NCBI GenBank assembly: GCA_001510575.1 | Contig: LNGK01000005.1 | Span: forward strand, 1,282,466-1,346,465 | Length of the DNA: 64,000 nucleotides | Direction of reading: 5' to 3' | Origin: Knoxdaviesia capensis | Lineage: Eukaryota; Ascomycota; Sordariomycetes; Microascales; Gondwanamycetaceae | In this document: positions 52,731-63,838 of the stretch, one piece after another | Layout: every line of letters begins with the position of its first letter | How positions within the stretch are numbered: the first letter of the stretch is position 1 | Program-made: the position numbers and the translations under genes | Notes under the pieces: model-generated | Databases searched by the model: none | Told to the model about the DNA's origin: nothing | What the model saw: the letters and a program-made list of their open reading frames with translations, nothing else

Positions 52731-53336
52731 ATGCACACACACACATCCGCACTCTATAACATGTGTATACCTAAGGCTTTCCCCACGTATTTGCTTCCGG
52801 CCCCATATAAATATCGCCGAGTCCAAGTTGCAGGCCCTCTCTGCAATTGCTTACAGTCATCTCACATCCATTCCACAGATCCATGGATCCTCATCACCGC
52901 CCCCCTTCACCCCCCCGAACCGCCCAAATTTCTCCCCGGCCAGGTCTCCTGTCCTGTGCTGCAACTAACTTCGTTCTCTTCGCCACTATTCTCTTCTAGA
53001 CTTCAACCCGCCTGTCTTTCATCCGCTAGCGCTGAACCTTCAGTGCTACACTCCCACTTACATACCGCTGTACCGCCGCCTGTCTGGCCTGTCTCGCCCC
53101 TAGTAAAGGGTGCATGTCTCCATCGACCACATCCTTACAGCGTATATCCTCATCATATATACCCACACACCTCACCTCGCACGCCCCCTGATCAGCTCAA
53201 TAGACACACCTCCCAGTACATAACACATCTTGTTCTCTCTCAATCTCTCACCCTTACATCCCCATTCTTGCCTTCTTACCTTTTTTCCCTTTCTCTTATT
53301 ACTCCCCTCCCTTCCCCTTCCTCTGGCCATACATAG
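52731..53336 (+). other. Upstream open frame, 201 codons, ahead of the homeodomain gene
   Basis: It starts with a true ATG in a TACAGTACTGTATGC setting and runs 201 codons. The translation is Ser/Pro/His/Leu-rich with no domain, as expected for any open frame in CT-rich leader sequence. The TATA-like element lies inside it, so it may be partly or wholly upstream of transcription. If transcribed, it would be a long uORF ending 386 bp before the main start. Confidence 0.25.
52806..52813 (+). promoter_or_regulatory. TATA-like element upstream of the homeodomain gene
   Basis: TATAAATA flanked by C-rich sequence, about 910 bp upstream of the ATG and followed by CT-rich leader sequence. A start about 30 bp downstream would give a leader of roughly 0.9 kb. 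Placement is inferred. Confidence 0.35.
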
Positions 53337-53722
53337 ATTCCTTCTTTCCCCTTCAACTATCTAACTCTAAACCTTCTTTTTTTATATTATTCCCTTTTCT
53401 CCTCAACCTCCCTCTCTTCGCTCCTTCGCTTGCTCTTTCTCCTTCCATATCCAATACGTACCTTCAACCACCACGCATTCTTTCCCATCCTCCTTCTTTT
53501 TACAAATATACTCTCATACACACCCACGCTTCCTTCGCATTATCCAACCTCTTCCAGCGAAATATCTTTTTTTTCGTGTTCCTTCTCTCTCGTCTGGTCG
53601 ACCTATTCTATATATCGTCGCATACCACACCCCCCCCAACATCCCACCGGAGGAGAACATCGATATTCTGCATCGACGGTCTCACCCACCCCCAGCTCCG
53701 GCAAATCCTGCTTTTGTGCACC

Positions 53723-55171
53723 ATGTTTGTTGCTGCTGCTCCGTCCAACCATTCCGGCTTGAGGAGCGGATTTCCCTGGGAGTCATCGAACTCGAACGAC
53801 ATGTACTCTCGACCAAGGGCCGAACCGGAGAAGATTGCTCTGCCGTCTATCAGACAGGTATGTTCAGCCATGGCAATCTGACCAAAGTAGCTTTCAGCTT
53901 GTCAACCGCTGCGAGTGCCGTCGATTGTGTTCTTTTTTGGAGCCTTCTCCCCTCTAACATAGTCCCTCGCACGCTTTTTTGCTTCGTCGTTCCTCTCTGT
54001 CTAGGCATTCCCTGAGCTTCAAACCCGGCTCTCTCCCCAAGATGTGCCCTCTAGGACTCCTTCGACGGCAACCTCGCCGCGGGCGAGCTACTCAGCTTCT
54101 CTGACTCCTCCCGCCTACATCCACTCTCCAAACCTCAGCAAGCGTCGGCGCCTATCTTCAGACGAGATTGACATGGTCGACAACGACCATCGCTCCAACC
54201 GCGTTCCCAGACTGTACCCGAGCCACAGCGCCCCGGCTGTTCCTCAGCTCCAGAGCTCGCCAACTCTTCGGCCCCGATCTGGTGCCAGCGATGGCTGGCC
54301 CTCGCGCAGCTCGTCAAACCACCACACGCTGCCACCCCCCGTAACCTCAGTGCCGGCCATGCGGTCACCGTTGGCCCGCGAAGCCCAGGAAGGCCGCCTG
54401 CCCGACCCGCGTCTCACAGCTTCGTCTGTCCCTCCCTCCGCCACCCTTCCTCCCCTGGGTCTGGACCGCCACTCCCCTCACGCCTATGACCGGTCCCGGC
54501 CTCACCTGGACGACCCGCGCTCGGCCCTCGCGTCGCCACCCACTTCGAACGAGCCTGGCTCGCCCTCGTACTTTCCCAGCCCCTACGGATACCAAAACCA
54601 TCACCACCAGCCGCAGCACCCGTCCCAGGCCGTCTACCACCACCCTTCGCGCCTGCAGTCTCTGTCGACAGGATCTCTCGGCACCCCGTATGAGCGCCCG
54701 CACACCTCGACCCCTGGCTATGGCTCCCCGGCTGGACATGCTGGCTACGGGGACTACGTGCGTTACGGAGATGGTGGCATTGGCGGCCACGGTGACAGCA
54801 AGCAGCGCAAGCGCCGCGGTAACCTGCCCAAGGAAACCACCGACAAACTGCGGTCGTGGTTCATGTCGCACCTGAGCCACCCCTACCCGACCGAGAACGA
54901 GAAGCTGGAGCTTATGCGCCAGACCGGTCTGCAGATGAACCAGATTTCCAACTGGTTCATTAACGCCCGCAGACGCCAGCTTCCGGCCATGATCAACAAT
55001 GCCCGCGCCGAGTCGGAGGCTCGCCACAACGACGGCAAGGTGATTCCCACCACGGAGATGATGGACTACAAGCCCAAGCATATGGGAACTCCTCTGAGCG
55101 ATGGCGAACACAGCAACTACGACGACGACATGCACCGTGGCTCACACTATGGAAAGCGGCCCAGCGTGTGA
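53723..55171 (+). CDS. TALE-class homeodomain transcription factor, 2 exons, 433 aa
   Basis: Exons are 53723-53857 (45 codons, MFVAAAPSNH..LPSIRQ) and 54005-55171. The 147-nt intron has a GTATGT donor and a CTAG acceptor, and phase 0 is kept. The ATG is the first in frame and sits in CACCATG. Residues 1-300 are Ser/Pro/His-rich, probably disordered, with a basic KRRR patch at 91-94 (possible nuclear signal). A homeodomain spans about 311-371, with a KQRKRRGNLP arm, the three-residue TALE insertion around HPYP (337-340), and recognition helix ISNWFINARRR (359-369) keeping Trp362, Phe363, Asn365 and Arg367. The C-terminal tail is short and acidic/His-rich. The family are nuclear DNA-binding regulators, in filamentous fungi mostly of hyphal growth, conidiation or fruiting; the precise orthologue is not assignable here. 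The huge upstream region suggests complex regulation. Confidence 0.93.
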
Positions 55172-56290
55172 ACTTGTCCTAGACTGGTTCGACCTCTATC
55201 ACATTTCACATTTTTTCTTTTTCTTTGCATTATCGATCTATACGACGGAATGACTTATTTTTTGCAATCTTCGAAATCTCGTTTCCGACTCTCGACTTTG
55301 ATCCTTTCTAACTTTCGCTGTTTATATTTCTTTTCTCTTTTGGGCTACAGGGCTTCGGCCTCTTGAAGACTCACTGGAGTAAATCTTGAGTTTTCGAAGC
55401 CTGCCTGCGTTTCTTTTTCTTTCTCGTTTCATTCATTGCTATCCATTCTCGGGGGAGTCTTGCTTCTTTTTCTTCCTTTCTCGCATTGCCATCTGTTACG
55501 AGGGGGTTTCACTCAATCCCTGTCCCGGTCAATCCTTGGATTCTCGGGGGGACCAAAATTCACAAAAGTCAAGAGAAAAATCCAGTCGTGCTTCAAGGAC
55601 GACATGCCGAGACCGTCGCCAGTTTTACCTATCGACTTCGACTTTCTACGCGCAGCGAGCCACAGCCGTTTTTTACTATATATATCCTGGACACGTTTTC
55701 ATCGTTCTCTTTTTTTTTTTTTCTTTTTCTTCATACATCGTACATATCGTTTTCACAAATTTTTCGTTCGGCATGGTCATATGGGACTGGCATGGAGCAT
55801 ATACCGGTATCATTTTTTATTTTGAGGACATGATTTTTATTTTATTTATTCATATGGCCCGAGGCAACACGGATGGGTAACGGCACAAACAAACACGAAC
55901 TCGTTTTTCTATTCTTATCTTATTTTTACATCTTCTTTTCTGTCTGCATGTCTCGTCGGGCATTCTCCGACGATATATATATGCTGTCCCATTTTTGTAT
56001 GCTCAGCGCCGATTCTTCTCGTTCTTAGTTATATCTGGGATATGAAAGAGAGTTCCTGGTGTTTTTATTCTTCTTCTACATATCTTACTCTTCCCTGGCT
56101 TGGGTTGTTTGTCGTTGTTTCTTCTGGGGCGGGGTTTCACATACAAAGTTTCGTTCTTTCGTTTTTGCTGCTTGCTTCTTTTTCCAGCAGCTATTTTTCT
56201 TCACCGACTACGTACATGATGGGAGGGGAGGCATGCCTTTGAAAAATTGCTCTATTTCTGTTTTTACATAGCTTATAGGCCATTACGAAC
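55172..56290 (+). other. T-rich 3' flank of the homeodomain gene
   Basis: The plus strand stays T- and CT-rich for about 1.1 kb after the TGA, with repeated ttttctttttc words, consistent with a long 3' UTR and termination region. Short frames here encode Phe-rich low-complexity peptides only. Confidence 0.45.
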
Positions 56291-57032
56291 ACGACATGAC
56301 ATGTCTTTTCTCCTTCTACACTACATATTTGCTACTGCTTTTTGGTGCATTGTGGGTTCCTTGTTGGCCGTGTTTCTTTGACATGTTTTAGGGCGGCTGT
56401 TGGCTGTGCGCTGAATGAAGGGGGAAACGATTCCTACGATACGACACGCCCCCCGTTTTCGGAATGCTGGCTTACGGCCGCATTCTGGGGCCGAGATTGC
56501 ATGTGTGGGTTTGTGTGTGTGTGTGTGCAGGTTGGGTCGGTCGCCCCAGATGCGAGAGACCACCCGACAGTAATGTGTCTGTTCTTGTCTGTACTTGTCT
56601 GTCTGGCTGTTTATTACCAATGTGGAGACGAGAGTGAGTGTGCGAAGGGAGCTGGAACGTGCGGCCTCGGATGCCTGTCCCGGGCCGTCTGGGGGTTTTG
56701 AAAAAGGAAGTGTCTCCTGTCCGGCATTTTCTCTATTGGCCCCGTCAAGTATCTGTGGATGTGGATGTTTTTGACTCTGGGCTGGAGACTTGCTGGGTTG
56801 GTTCAGGTTCGTTAGAGGGAGTGGGATATATCTCGGCTTGGCTGTTCTCTCTCTCTCTCTCTCTCCCTTGGGTTAATGTTACGGAGAGAAGGTGGTACGG
56901 CAAACGGCGTGCCGGACGGGAAAACAAGCCAAGAAAACACAGAAACGAGAAATGGAGAAAGAAACGAAAACAAGGCAAGCCGCATCACACACGGGACTCT
57001 CCCCTAACGCAAGCCCCAAGGGAGACAAGTCC

Positions 57033-57035
<3 letters not shown>

Positions 57036-57065
<30 letters not shown>
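57036..57065 (+). repeat. (AG)15 microsatellite
   Basis: Fifteen perfect AG units in a purine-rich stretch. Confidence 0.95.
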
Positions 57066-57068
<3 letters not shown>

Positions 57069-57275
57069 AGGGAGGGAAGGACGGAGACAGGAACAAGGGG
57101 GAATCTATCAAATGAATAAACACCCATACCCGCTAGCTGCCACCAGAGGCTCGCAAAAAAAAGGAAAGGAAAACGAAAGCTGAATGTGGCATGGAGATGA
57201 GGTGTCTAATTAGACATGGGTAGAGATGTTAGTGGTTATACTGCGTGTGGAATGGAGGGGGGATGGAGGGCGAGG

Positions 57276-57291
57276 AAGCAAGCAAGCAAGC
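57276..57291 (+). repeat. (AAGC)4 microsatellite
   Basis: Four AAGC units, the complement register of the GCTT array at 606. Confidence 0.9.
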
Positions 57292-58148
57292 AACCAAGCG
57301 AGGATGCCGTCATGAAATTGTGGGAAGAGAGGGCGCTGCTGGAGTAGAATGCAAGTGACAGCTTGCGTAGCTGATCGAGCACAGAGCCGCCGATGCCGTC
57401 TCTTAGCAAGCCAGCTTCGTTCATCGGCTCTTCAGCTCGGTGGAGACAATGAGGGTGTGTGACCGAGCCCGAAGGAAAAGCTCCCAACTGTGACTTTGTT
57501 TTCTTCGTTGCCCGACCTACCTTTCTAACTGGCTTCCACACTCACGGGCTCTTCGGCGTCTCGGGCACAACTCCTAGAGCTAGAGAAAGATTGTTCGTAC
57601 TTCCTTTTTTGTTGGTTTTCTTCGCGATATACGTGTGAGGGATGCTCGATCCCTTGGGGAGCGGGCGGGTCTTTTCTGAGACAATGGGCCAACAATCGAG
57701 CGAAATATAGAAAAATAATGAGCCGGCATTGCAGGCCACCAGAAGAACGTGGGAGGGGGGCGTGTGTAAGTGTGTGTGTGTTCGTGTGGTGTGCCGGTAG
57801 GTGTCGAGGGTCTTTGGATGTCTTAATATTGAAGACATGGACACACACCTCCTGCTTGCTGACCTTTCAGAGTGAGACCAATAGAGGGATGAAGGAGATC
57901 GGGAGATACGTGTGGGTCACTGGATGACCCAACGATGTGCCGCGTAGCCTCCTTCGCCAGGACGAAAAAAAAAAGACAAATGGCCACCGCGATGCACTGC
58001 AGGAGAGGGGCGTGGGTCTCTGTCACTTCGAAGATACCGTGACGCCCGGGGTTACCGAAAAACGACACACGCCTTGTGCAATGGGGTGTGTGCATGTGTT
58101 TGTGCGAGCCCGGCCGGAGGAGGCAGAGACACATGCAGTGTCTGGAAC

Positions 58149-58151
<3 letters not shown>

Positions 58152-58185
<34 letters not shown>
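58152..58185 (+). repeat. (CA)17 microsatellite
   Basis: Seventeen perfect CA units. Confidence 0.95.
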
Positions 58186-58187
<2 letters not shown>

Positions 58188-58493
58188 CCACCGTGTCCGT
58201 CATCGTCCGATAGGAGCATTTTCGGGTTTCTGTTTCGCTGTCTTCAAGTTTAGACAGAGACAACAAGACACAGACACACGTATATGCGGGGCTTTGGGAT
58301 CGGGGAATAAACCCAGATAGAGACAGACACACGGACAGGGATCGCAGACGAGCACGGATCGAAGTCGTGAGTGGACAAGACTCGACGACAGAGAACGAAA
58401 GAGAGAGAGGGGGGATGAACGAATGAGTGACAGAGGAAGAAAGCGAGACAGGGGCCGCTGGGACTGACACGGGCCAAGGAGCAGGCGGCGTAT

Positions 58494-58517
58494 ACACACA
58501 CACACACACACACACAC
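58494..58517 (+). repeat. (AC)12 microsatellite
   Basis: Twelve perfect AC units, only 308 bp from the preceding CA array. Confidence 0.95.
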
Positions 58518-59272
58518 GCTCTTTTGCCTCCATCTTGCTGGTAGTACAGAGACACGCAGGTTACACAGATCAGACACACACGCGGATCGGGGGAAGGGGG
58601 GGAAGGATAGACCACCCCCTCTTACAAAAAGAGTATTGTATCCTCTCATTCTCCCATTCTCGCCTGCCCGTGACTTCGCTCTGTTGTTCCTTTTGTTCGT
58701 GAGAGACAAAAGGACATGAAAAGGACATGTCAGATACAAGTCTGCCACTCTCACTTCGTATCGGCGTGCGTGTATGGGATGTCAGTGGCTGAACCAGGTT
58801 GGCCGATCATATCTGCATGTTCCACCTCGGCCAAGGGGGCGTTTTTATTTTCTTGTTGCTTCTACCTCCTCGTGAGAGACAGAAAGTCTAAACAAGAAAG
58901 GGGACGCCAAAGGAATAAAGAGAGAAAAAAAGGAAAGAAAGGGAAATCCTACGTCTTAGTGACGACAGCACAAGGTTTTATGTTTCTCCCTGGAGCTACC
59001 GGGGGGAAAGGAAATCGCCAAATGAAGGCCCAGCAAAAGGAAGCAAAAGGGGACCAGTGGGCGGTGTATGGGACAAGCAAAAGCAGGGGCCATAAAAAAC
59101 GCCGCCTTTCACTCCCACCGTCTTTTGCTTGTAGAGGACAAGACACAGGACTGTATTTGAAGATTGGCTTGCTTTTGAGGGGGCCAAAACCGCTTGGTGG
59201 TGGATTGTGGTGGCGGATAAGTGGTGAGCTGTGTGTATACATACTGAGGCTCTGCGAAGACATATCGGAATA

Positions 59273-59289
59273 GCCAGCCAGCCAGCCAG
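59273..59289 (+). repeat. (GCCA)4 microsatellite
   Basis: Four GCCA units followed by degenerate copies. Confidence 0.85.
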
Positions 59290-60344
59290 CGAGCCAGCAG
59301 CACGAAGGGATATCTGGATCGGGAGGGAGTCTAGGGGATGGGCAGATCTGGCAGGGTACACAGATCTAGAGCTAGGGAGAGTCCGAGAGGGAGATGACAA
59401 GAAGACAAGAGAGAGAAAGAGAAAGCCAGAGCAAGATGAGAAAAGAAAAGGGGACCATGAGAGAGGTAGCGAAACCTCGAGAGGGCGGCGGGCAAGAAGC
59501 GTCAGCGATCGGGAGGAGTGTCGAGGGAGATCTCCGGCTTGTGCACTGCTGGTGAGGGTGCACGACGTGGACGCTGCAGTGCATGCGGGACGACGTATGT
59601 GTATAACTAACGCTTTCTCTTGAGGCTGGCGCCAGAGGGCGGTCCTTGCACCCCTTTTGACAGAAGGGACAGAAGGGACAGCAAGGCGAGTCCATGTCTA
59701 CACGGAGAGACGAGTGACAGGAGCACACAGACACAGACACAGACACACGGCGGGGGGGCAACAGAGGAAAGAAAAAGAGGCTGACTGAAAGGAGGATCAC
59801 GAGGTGTCTCCCGGGACTTTGAAAAAGGCAGAGAGAGAGAGAGAGGATGTCCCAGCTGTTACGACATGTCACTTTGTGGTACAGCCGGGCGGGGAAGACA
59901 AAAGATAGATTTGTGTGACCCAGCCCATCCATCCACACATCCATCCCCCGTTGACAAAGGGAAATCCAAAAAAAAGGCCGGTGCCCCGTCACTTTCGCAG
60001 AGAAAGCAAGAATCCTCCGATCGAGAGCAGCTCGTCCGTGTGTGCGTGCGTGTGCGTTGTACACATACCAGCCCAACTTACACAGACATACGTTCCAACC
60101 CGCAAATAGCAGCCCTTTCCGAGGGATCCCAAGCACTGACATGACCTCTTTTTCTTTTCATCTTCTTTTCTTCACCCGGCTCCCTCACTCCCCCGTTTGC
60201 TGTCGTCCTCTTCTTGCATATACAGTACGTATACACATATATCTCTCATCTTCCGCAATTGCCGCTACTGCATTCCTGGGAAGATCGATCGCCGATGCGG
60301 CGCGCGCAGGAGGAGAGAAGGAAGAGCAGGAAGTACGTACGTAC

Positions 60345-60376
60345 GGCTGATCCGGTTGGCTGATCCGGTTGGCTGA
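60345..60376 (+). repeat. 13-bp tandem duplication
   Basis: Two full copies and part of a third of GGCTGATCCGGTT, next to an ACGTACGTACG run. Confidence 0.85.
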
Positions 60377-62775
60377 GGGCAGAGAGAAAGGGCACACAGC
60401 ACTAGGCCTGGCTACTGTGTGGATGGCTGTATGCGTGTCTTACACCACGATAACCAGTGAAGGCAGTTTCAAACTACCCGGCACATACGCATCCAATGAC
60501 GGCGATGGACGGTCGATGCAAGTACTTTTTGCTCGCTCCCTCTGCCAGTCGTGACCCGTCACTCCCTTTTGCCCCCCTTTTCTCTCTCTTGTCTTCTCAT
60601 TCAAAGAAAACGAGCCTCCGGGACATGACTCCTCACACAACTGTGCGTGCGTGCGTGATGACCAACGGAACGACCAAAAAACAGGAAATCAGTAATCCTG
60701 ACGACCGAATTGTGTCCGTGACATGGTATCCCGGGTTGGACCTATCCTCAAACCTCGGGCGGGCAGGGTGGTCGCAAAACGATATATATCCGCCCTGCGG
60801 TGGTTGACCCGTCTGAGACCTCCATTTGGTGCCTTCTGCGGTCTGGACCGATGAGAAGCCGGGGAACCACAGCTGAGTTGAGCCGAGACCATGTTCGTTT
60901 ACACACACATCCCACTGCCACCACGACTCTAATGACGAAAAAAAGCAGAGAAACGAGAAGAGACGGCAGTGGGCACTGCCACGCCTTGCACGCCCGGGTC
61001 TTACCAACGCCCGCCATGCTGCAACTGGGGTGACCCCGGAAAAAGCGTAAGACACGAAAAGAAAGAAACCTGCGTCTTAGCAACCACCACCGCCATCACC
61101 ATCGTGGCAGTGGACGATGGAAAGTGGAAAGCACCCTCTCACGGGAAACAAGCAAAGACACACAAAAAAAAAAGGAACGAAAGCCAAGTCTTGACAGAGA
61201 GGCAGGGAACAAGACAGGAACCACAGACTATCGAACTCTTCTGCCTTGCCGGGACGGTGGATGACTGAGGGCTCGGTAATCTGCGGGCAGCCGGTTTGTG
61301 GTTCGTCGGGAGGAGGTAGGGTGTATGGTGTGCGTGTGTGTGTGGGTGGCGTTGGTGACTTGAAAAAAAAAGGCTCGCACCCGGGACTAAGGAGGGTGAT
61401 ACAGACGGGTGGACTGGCTGGCTGTCGTGAGGCTCACTCGCAGAGCCGTTTGGTCGACAAGTTGGTGAGATTGCGTCGGTGCTGTGGATTGTGAGCAAGT
61501 TTAGTATCCAGGAGGAACAAACCAGAGTGTAGATTCCAGCTATCTCTTGGCTGTGGAGAGAGATCTGATTATATTGGAGGAAGATGGGTTTCCACGAAGT
61601 TCCTCTGACTTCCTTGCCTTTCAATCAAGATCGTGCTGGACATCTGCCAGGGAGCCGATACACGAAAATACCCGGGCGACAAATTCCAGCCCGCTCAGAC
61701 CCTGGCACTGCGTGGGTGGGTGGGTGTGTGCGTGTGTGTATGTCCGGCGATGACACAGGAACATGTCAGTGGTGGATAGATTCCGATCGCCGGCTGCTTA
61801 CCGAGACCACCATGCCGGCAGAAGTCTAAGGACCAAGGTGCTCTCCCTCCATTTAGAGAGACACACACACGGCGTTTGCAGCTCGCCGATGACGGCAGGA
61901 CCGTGAGGGATGAGATCGAGACCAGTGGCCTGCTGTTCGACGCGGCGTGTGCTATAGAAACGAGCAGAAAAAAAAAACAAAAGAAACAACGCCCCGTGAT
62001 GCGAGCTCCGAATGCCGGAGCCGTGGCTGCTGGAATGTGAGTAACAACCAGAACACAACCAGGAAATCAAGCTGAGGATGGCGGTGTCTTGCCCCAGCCT
62101 GGCGGACAGCCGCCCTGTTCTTCCTCTTTGGGAAGAGGTTGTCTTTGGGCCTTTCCTTCTTCAGCTTCCTTTTGTCCCCCCCTCTTGCTTGTTTCTGGTC
62201 TAGGCCCTGTCTCGATGGTTCTCACTCTGCCGCCCAGGAAATAGCATCATTTCTGCCGGCACGGGTTCCAGACAGGGGCGGAGAGATCAAATTTTCTTGG
62301 GTTGGGTCACAATCCAGGACCGGGATTGCACCGCCCGCCAGCCCGCGTTCCCGGTTCGTGGGAAACACGGGACGGTGGCAAAGCCCTAGGACGGAAAGGA
62401 AGTAATGGCCCGGCCTGTGTTCTGCATTGTTGGCCAGTGGCTTGGGTCTCTGCCGTGCCTGGAGAATGAAGCAGTCTGGGGAAAGCAAAGAAGACAAGAA
62501 AGACCACCACGGATCGAAGACACGGGATGAAGGCGATGATTTGGGGCGGGACAGATCTGCGACAAGCCAGGTGGAGAGAGATGACGCGTTGTGCGTGGAT
62601 GCTGGAAAAGGCGAGATCATCACATCACAGTTCTGAGCGGGGGGGGGGGGCATGAAAAGGAGAAAAAGAGAAACAAACAGGAGAAGAGAAGCGCGCGAAC
62701 GGGCGGCCGGCAAAAGCAACCAGAACGAACAAACGGGGAGGCAGCAAACGTTGCCGCGCGCGGGGCGGGGAAGTG

Positions 62776-62794
62776 CACGTGCTCCGCCCACGTG
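62776..62794. promoter_or_regulatory. Paired CACGTG boxes upstream of the zinc-cluster gene
   Basis: CACGTG occurs at 62776-62781 and 62789-62794, 13 bp apart and thus just over one helical turn, in a CpG-dense patch; the second is followed by AC. CACGTG is the core site of bHLH factors such as the yeast Cbf1/Pho4 type. They lie about 1.05 kb before the ATG at 63839. Function is inferred from sequence only. Confidence 0.4.
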
Positions 62795-63299
62795 ACGCAC
62801 ATCGGAACGAGAGCAGTGCCGCAGTCCCGTGAAAAAGTGGGCCTCGGACTCGCACATCGGGCCAATTTCGCTCCGATCATGCGCTCGAATTACGGACCAG
62901 CCGCCCGGGCGAGGCGGTTTGGCTCGTCCGGCTTGGCGTGAGTTTGGGGTTCGTGACAGATCTGTGACTGGTCTTTTGTTTTTCTTCTTCTCTCTCTGTT
63001 CGCCCTTTTGATCCTGAAGTTTTCTGTGTCTGCGTGTCCTCTTGATTGCAAATCGCCTTACTCGCGAAAACCGCCAGAGCCGACCAACGCCTGCTGTTAT
63101 TTCTACAGTCCGGCTGAAGCGAGAAGCGAACACCAGCGAGAATCGTGTTGTCGTCCGGCAGAGTGGAACCGGACAAGGGCCCGGGCTCCTCTGCTCCCTC
63201 GAATCTCTCTGTCTATCTGCTATCTGTCTGTCTCTTCTCTTCGTTCGCCCGCGCAATTCTCCTAGCATGGGATGATGGGTGAGGGGGCCTGAAGAGAAT

Positions 63300-63838
63300 T
63301 GCGCACATACTCATCCACACCTCCCCGGTACGTACTGTACTGTACAGTACTCACATCGTACCGTCACAGCACGCGCGGGACCCTGACTTATTGGGCTTCC
63401 CAACAGACGACATCCGCGCGCACGTTTGATAGTGTAGCGCTGGAACTTATCGCTTCTCTCGAGGTAACCGCTATATCCTTTCGGGCGAAAAGATATTATG
63501 CTTCTGGCCCTTTTCCTTTTTTGCCTTCGTCAAACTTCTCTCTTCTTCTTCAGTTTTCCCTTTCCTCTTTTTCCTCTTTTTCCTAATATTCCAGGTTTTC
63601 TTATCCTCCTCTTCCCTCCTGCTCTCTCGTTCAACCAATCTCTCTCTTTCTCTCCTTTCGTTCTCTGGAATTCTCCTCTCTCTCTCACCTCGTTCGCGTC
63701 TATTGCCACTGTGCCCCCAGATTCACCTTTCCCAAAACACAAAGCCCCTCAGCAAGGGGGCGGAAACGCCTATCATATACTAGTTACGTGTGTCGAACCT
63801 CAAGCAACCAACAGCATAAAACGCGGACGCAAGCAAAG
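63300..63838 (+). promoter_or_regulatory. Pyrimidine-rich promoter/5' leader of the zinc-cluster gene
   Basis: CT-rich plus strand (long runs of tttttcctc and ctctctc from about 63490) leads to the ATG at 63839. A CCAAT-type pentamer lies near 63636. A TACTG-motif cluster opens the region at 63328. Confidence 0.5.
63328..63351. repeat. TACTG/CAGTA palindromic cluster
   Basis: GTAC and TACTG units followed by an inverted CAGTAC, forming a dyad-symmetric element about 0.5 kb upstream of the zinc-cluster gene. Confidence 0.65.

Larger units (their letters stand above)
51600..53722 (+). promoter_or_regulatory. Long pyrimidine-rich promoter/5' leader of the TALE homeodomain gene
   Basis: The plus strand is strongly CT-rich for about 2 kb, with runs such as ctctctctctgtctctg, before the ATG at 53723 (context CACCATG). 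It contains a (AC)16 repeat, a TATA-like element at 52806 and several upstream open frames, one of about 200 codons. Long leaders with upstream ORFs are common for fungal developmental regulators and often limit translation. The real transcription start and any leader introns cannot be settled here. Confidence 0.5.
56291..63299. other. Noncoding region between the homeodomain and zinc-cluster genes
   Basis: No supported coding region. It holds AG, AC, AAGC and GCCA microsatellites, a 13-bp tandem duplication at 60345, a 12-G run near 62639, a CpG-dense patch at about 62690-62770 and a pair of CACGTG boxes. The longest frames (348 codons minus 62222-63268; 256 minus 59372-60142; 236 minus 57823-58533) have no domain and translate microsatellite or purine/pyrimidine-biased DNA. 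Confidence 0.6.

Noticed and set aside
54365..55135. 256-codon minus-strand frame
   Set aside because: Antisense shadow of the GC-rich homeodomain exon.
41279..58517. CA/AC arrays considered as a CRISPR-like or satellite array
   Set aside because: They are simple dinucleotide microsatellites with no repeat-spacer structure.
62222..63268. 348-codon minus-strand frame
   Set aside because: No recognisable domain; Arg/Ser/Pro-rich translation crossing a G/C homopolymer and lying opposite the promoter region of the zinc-cluster gene.
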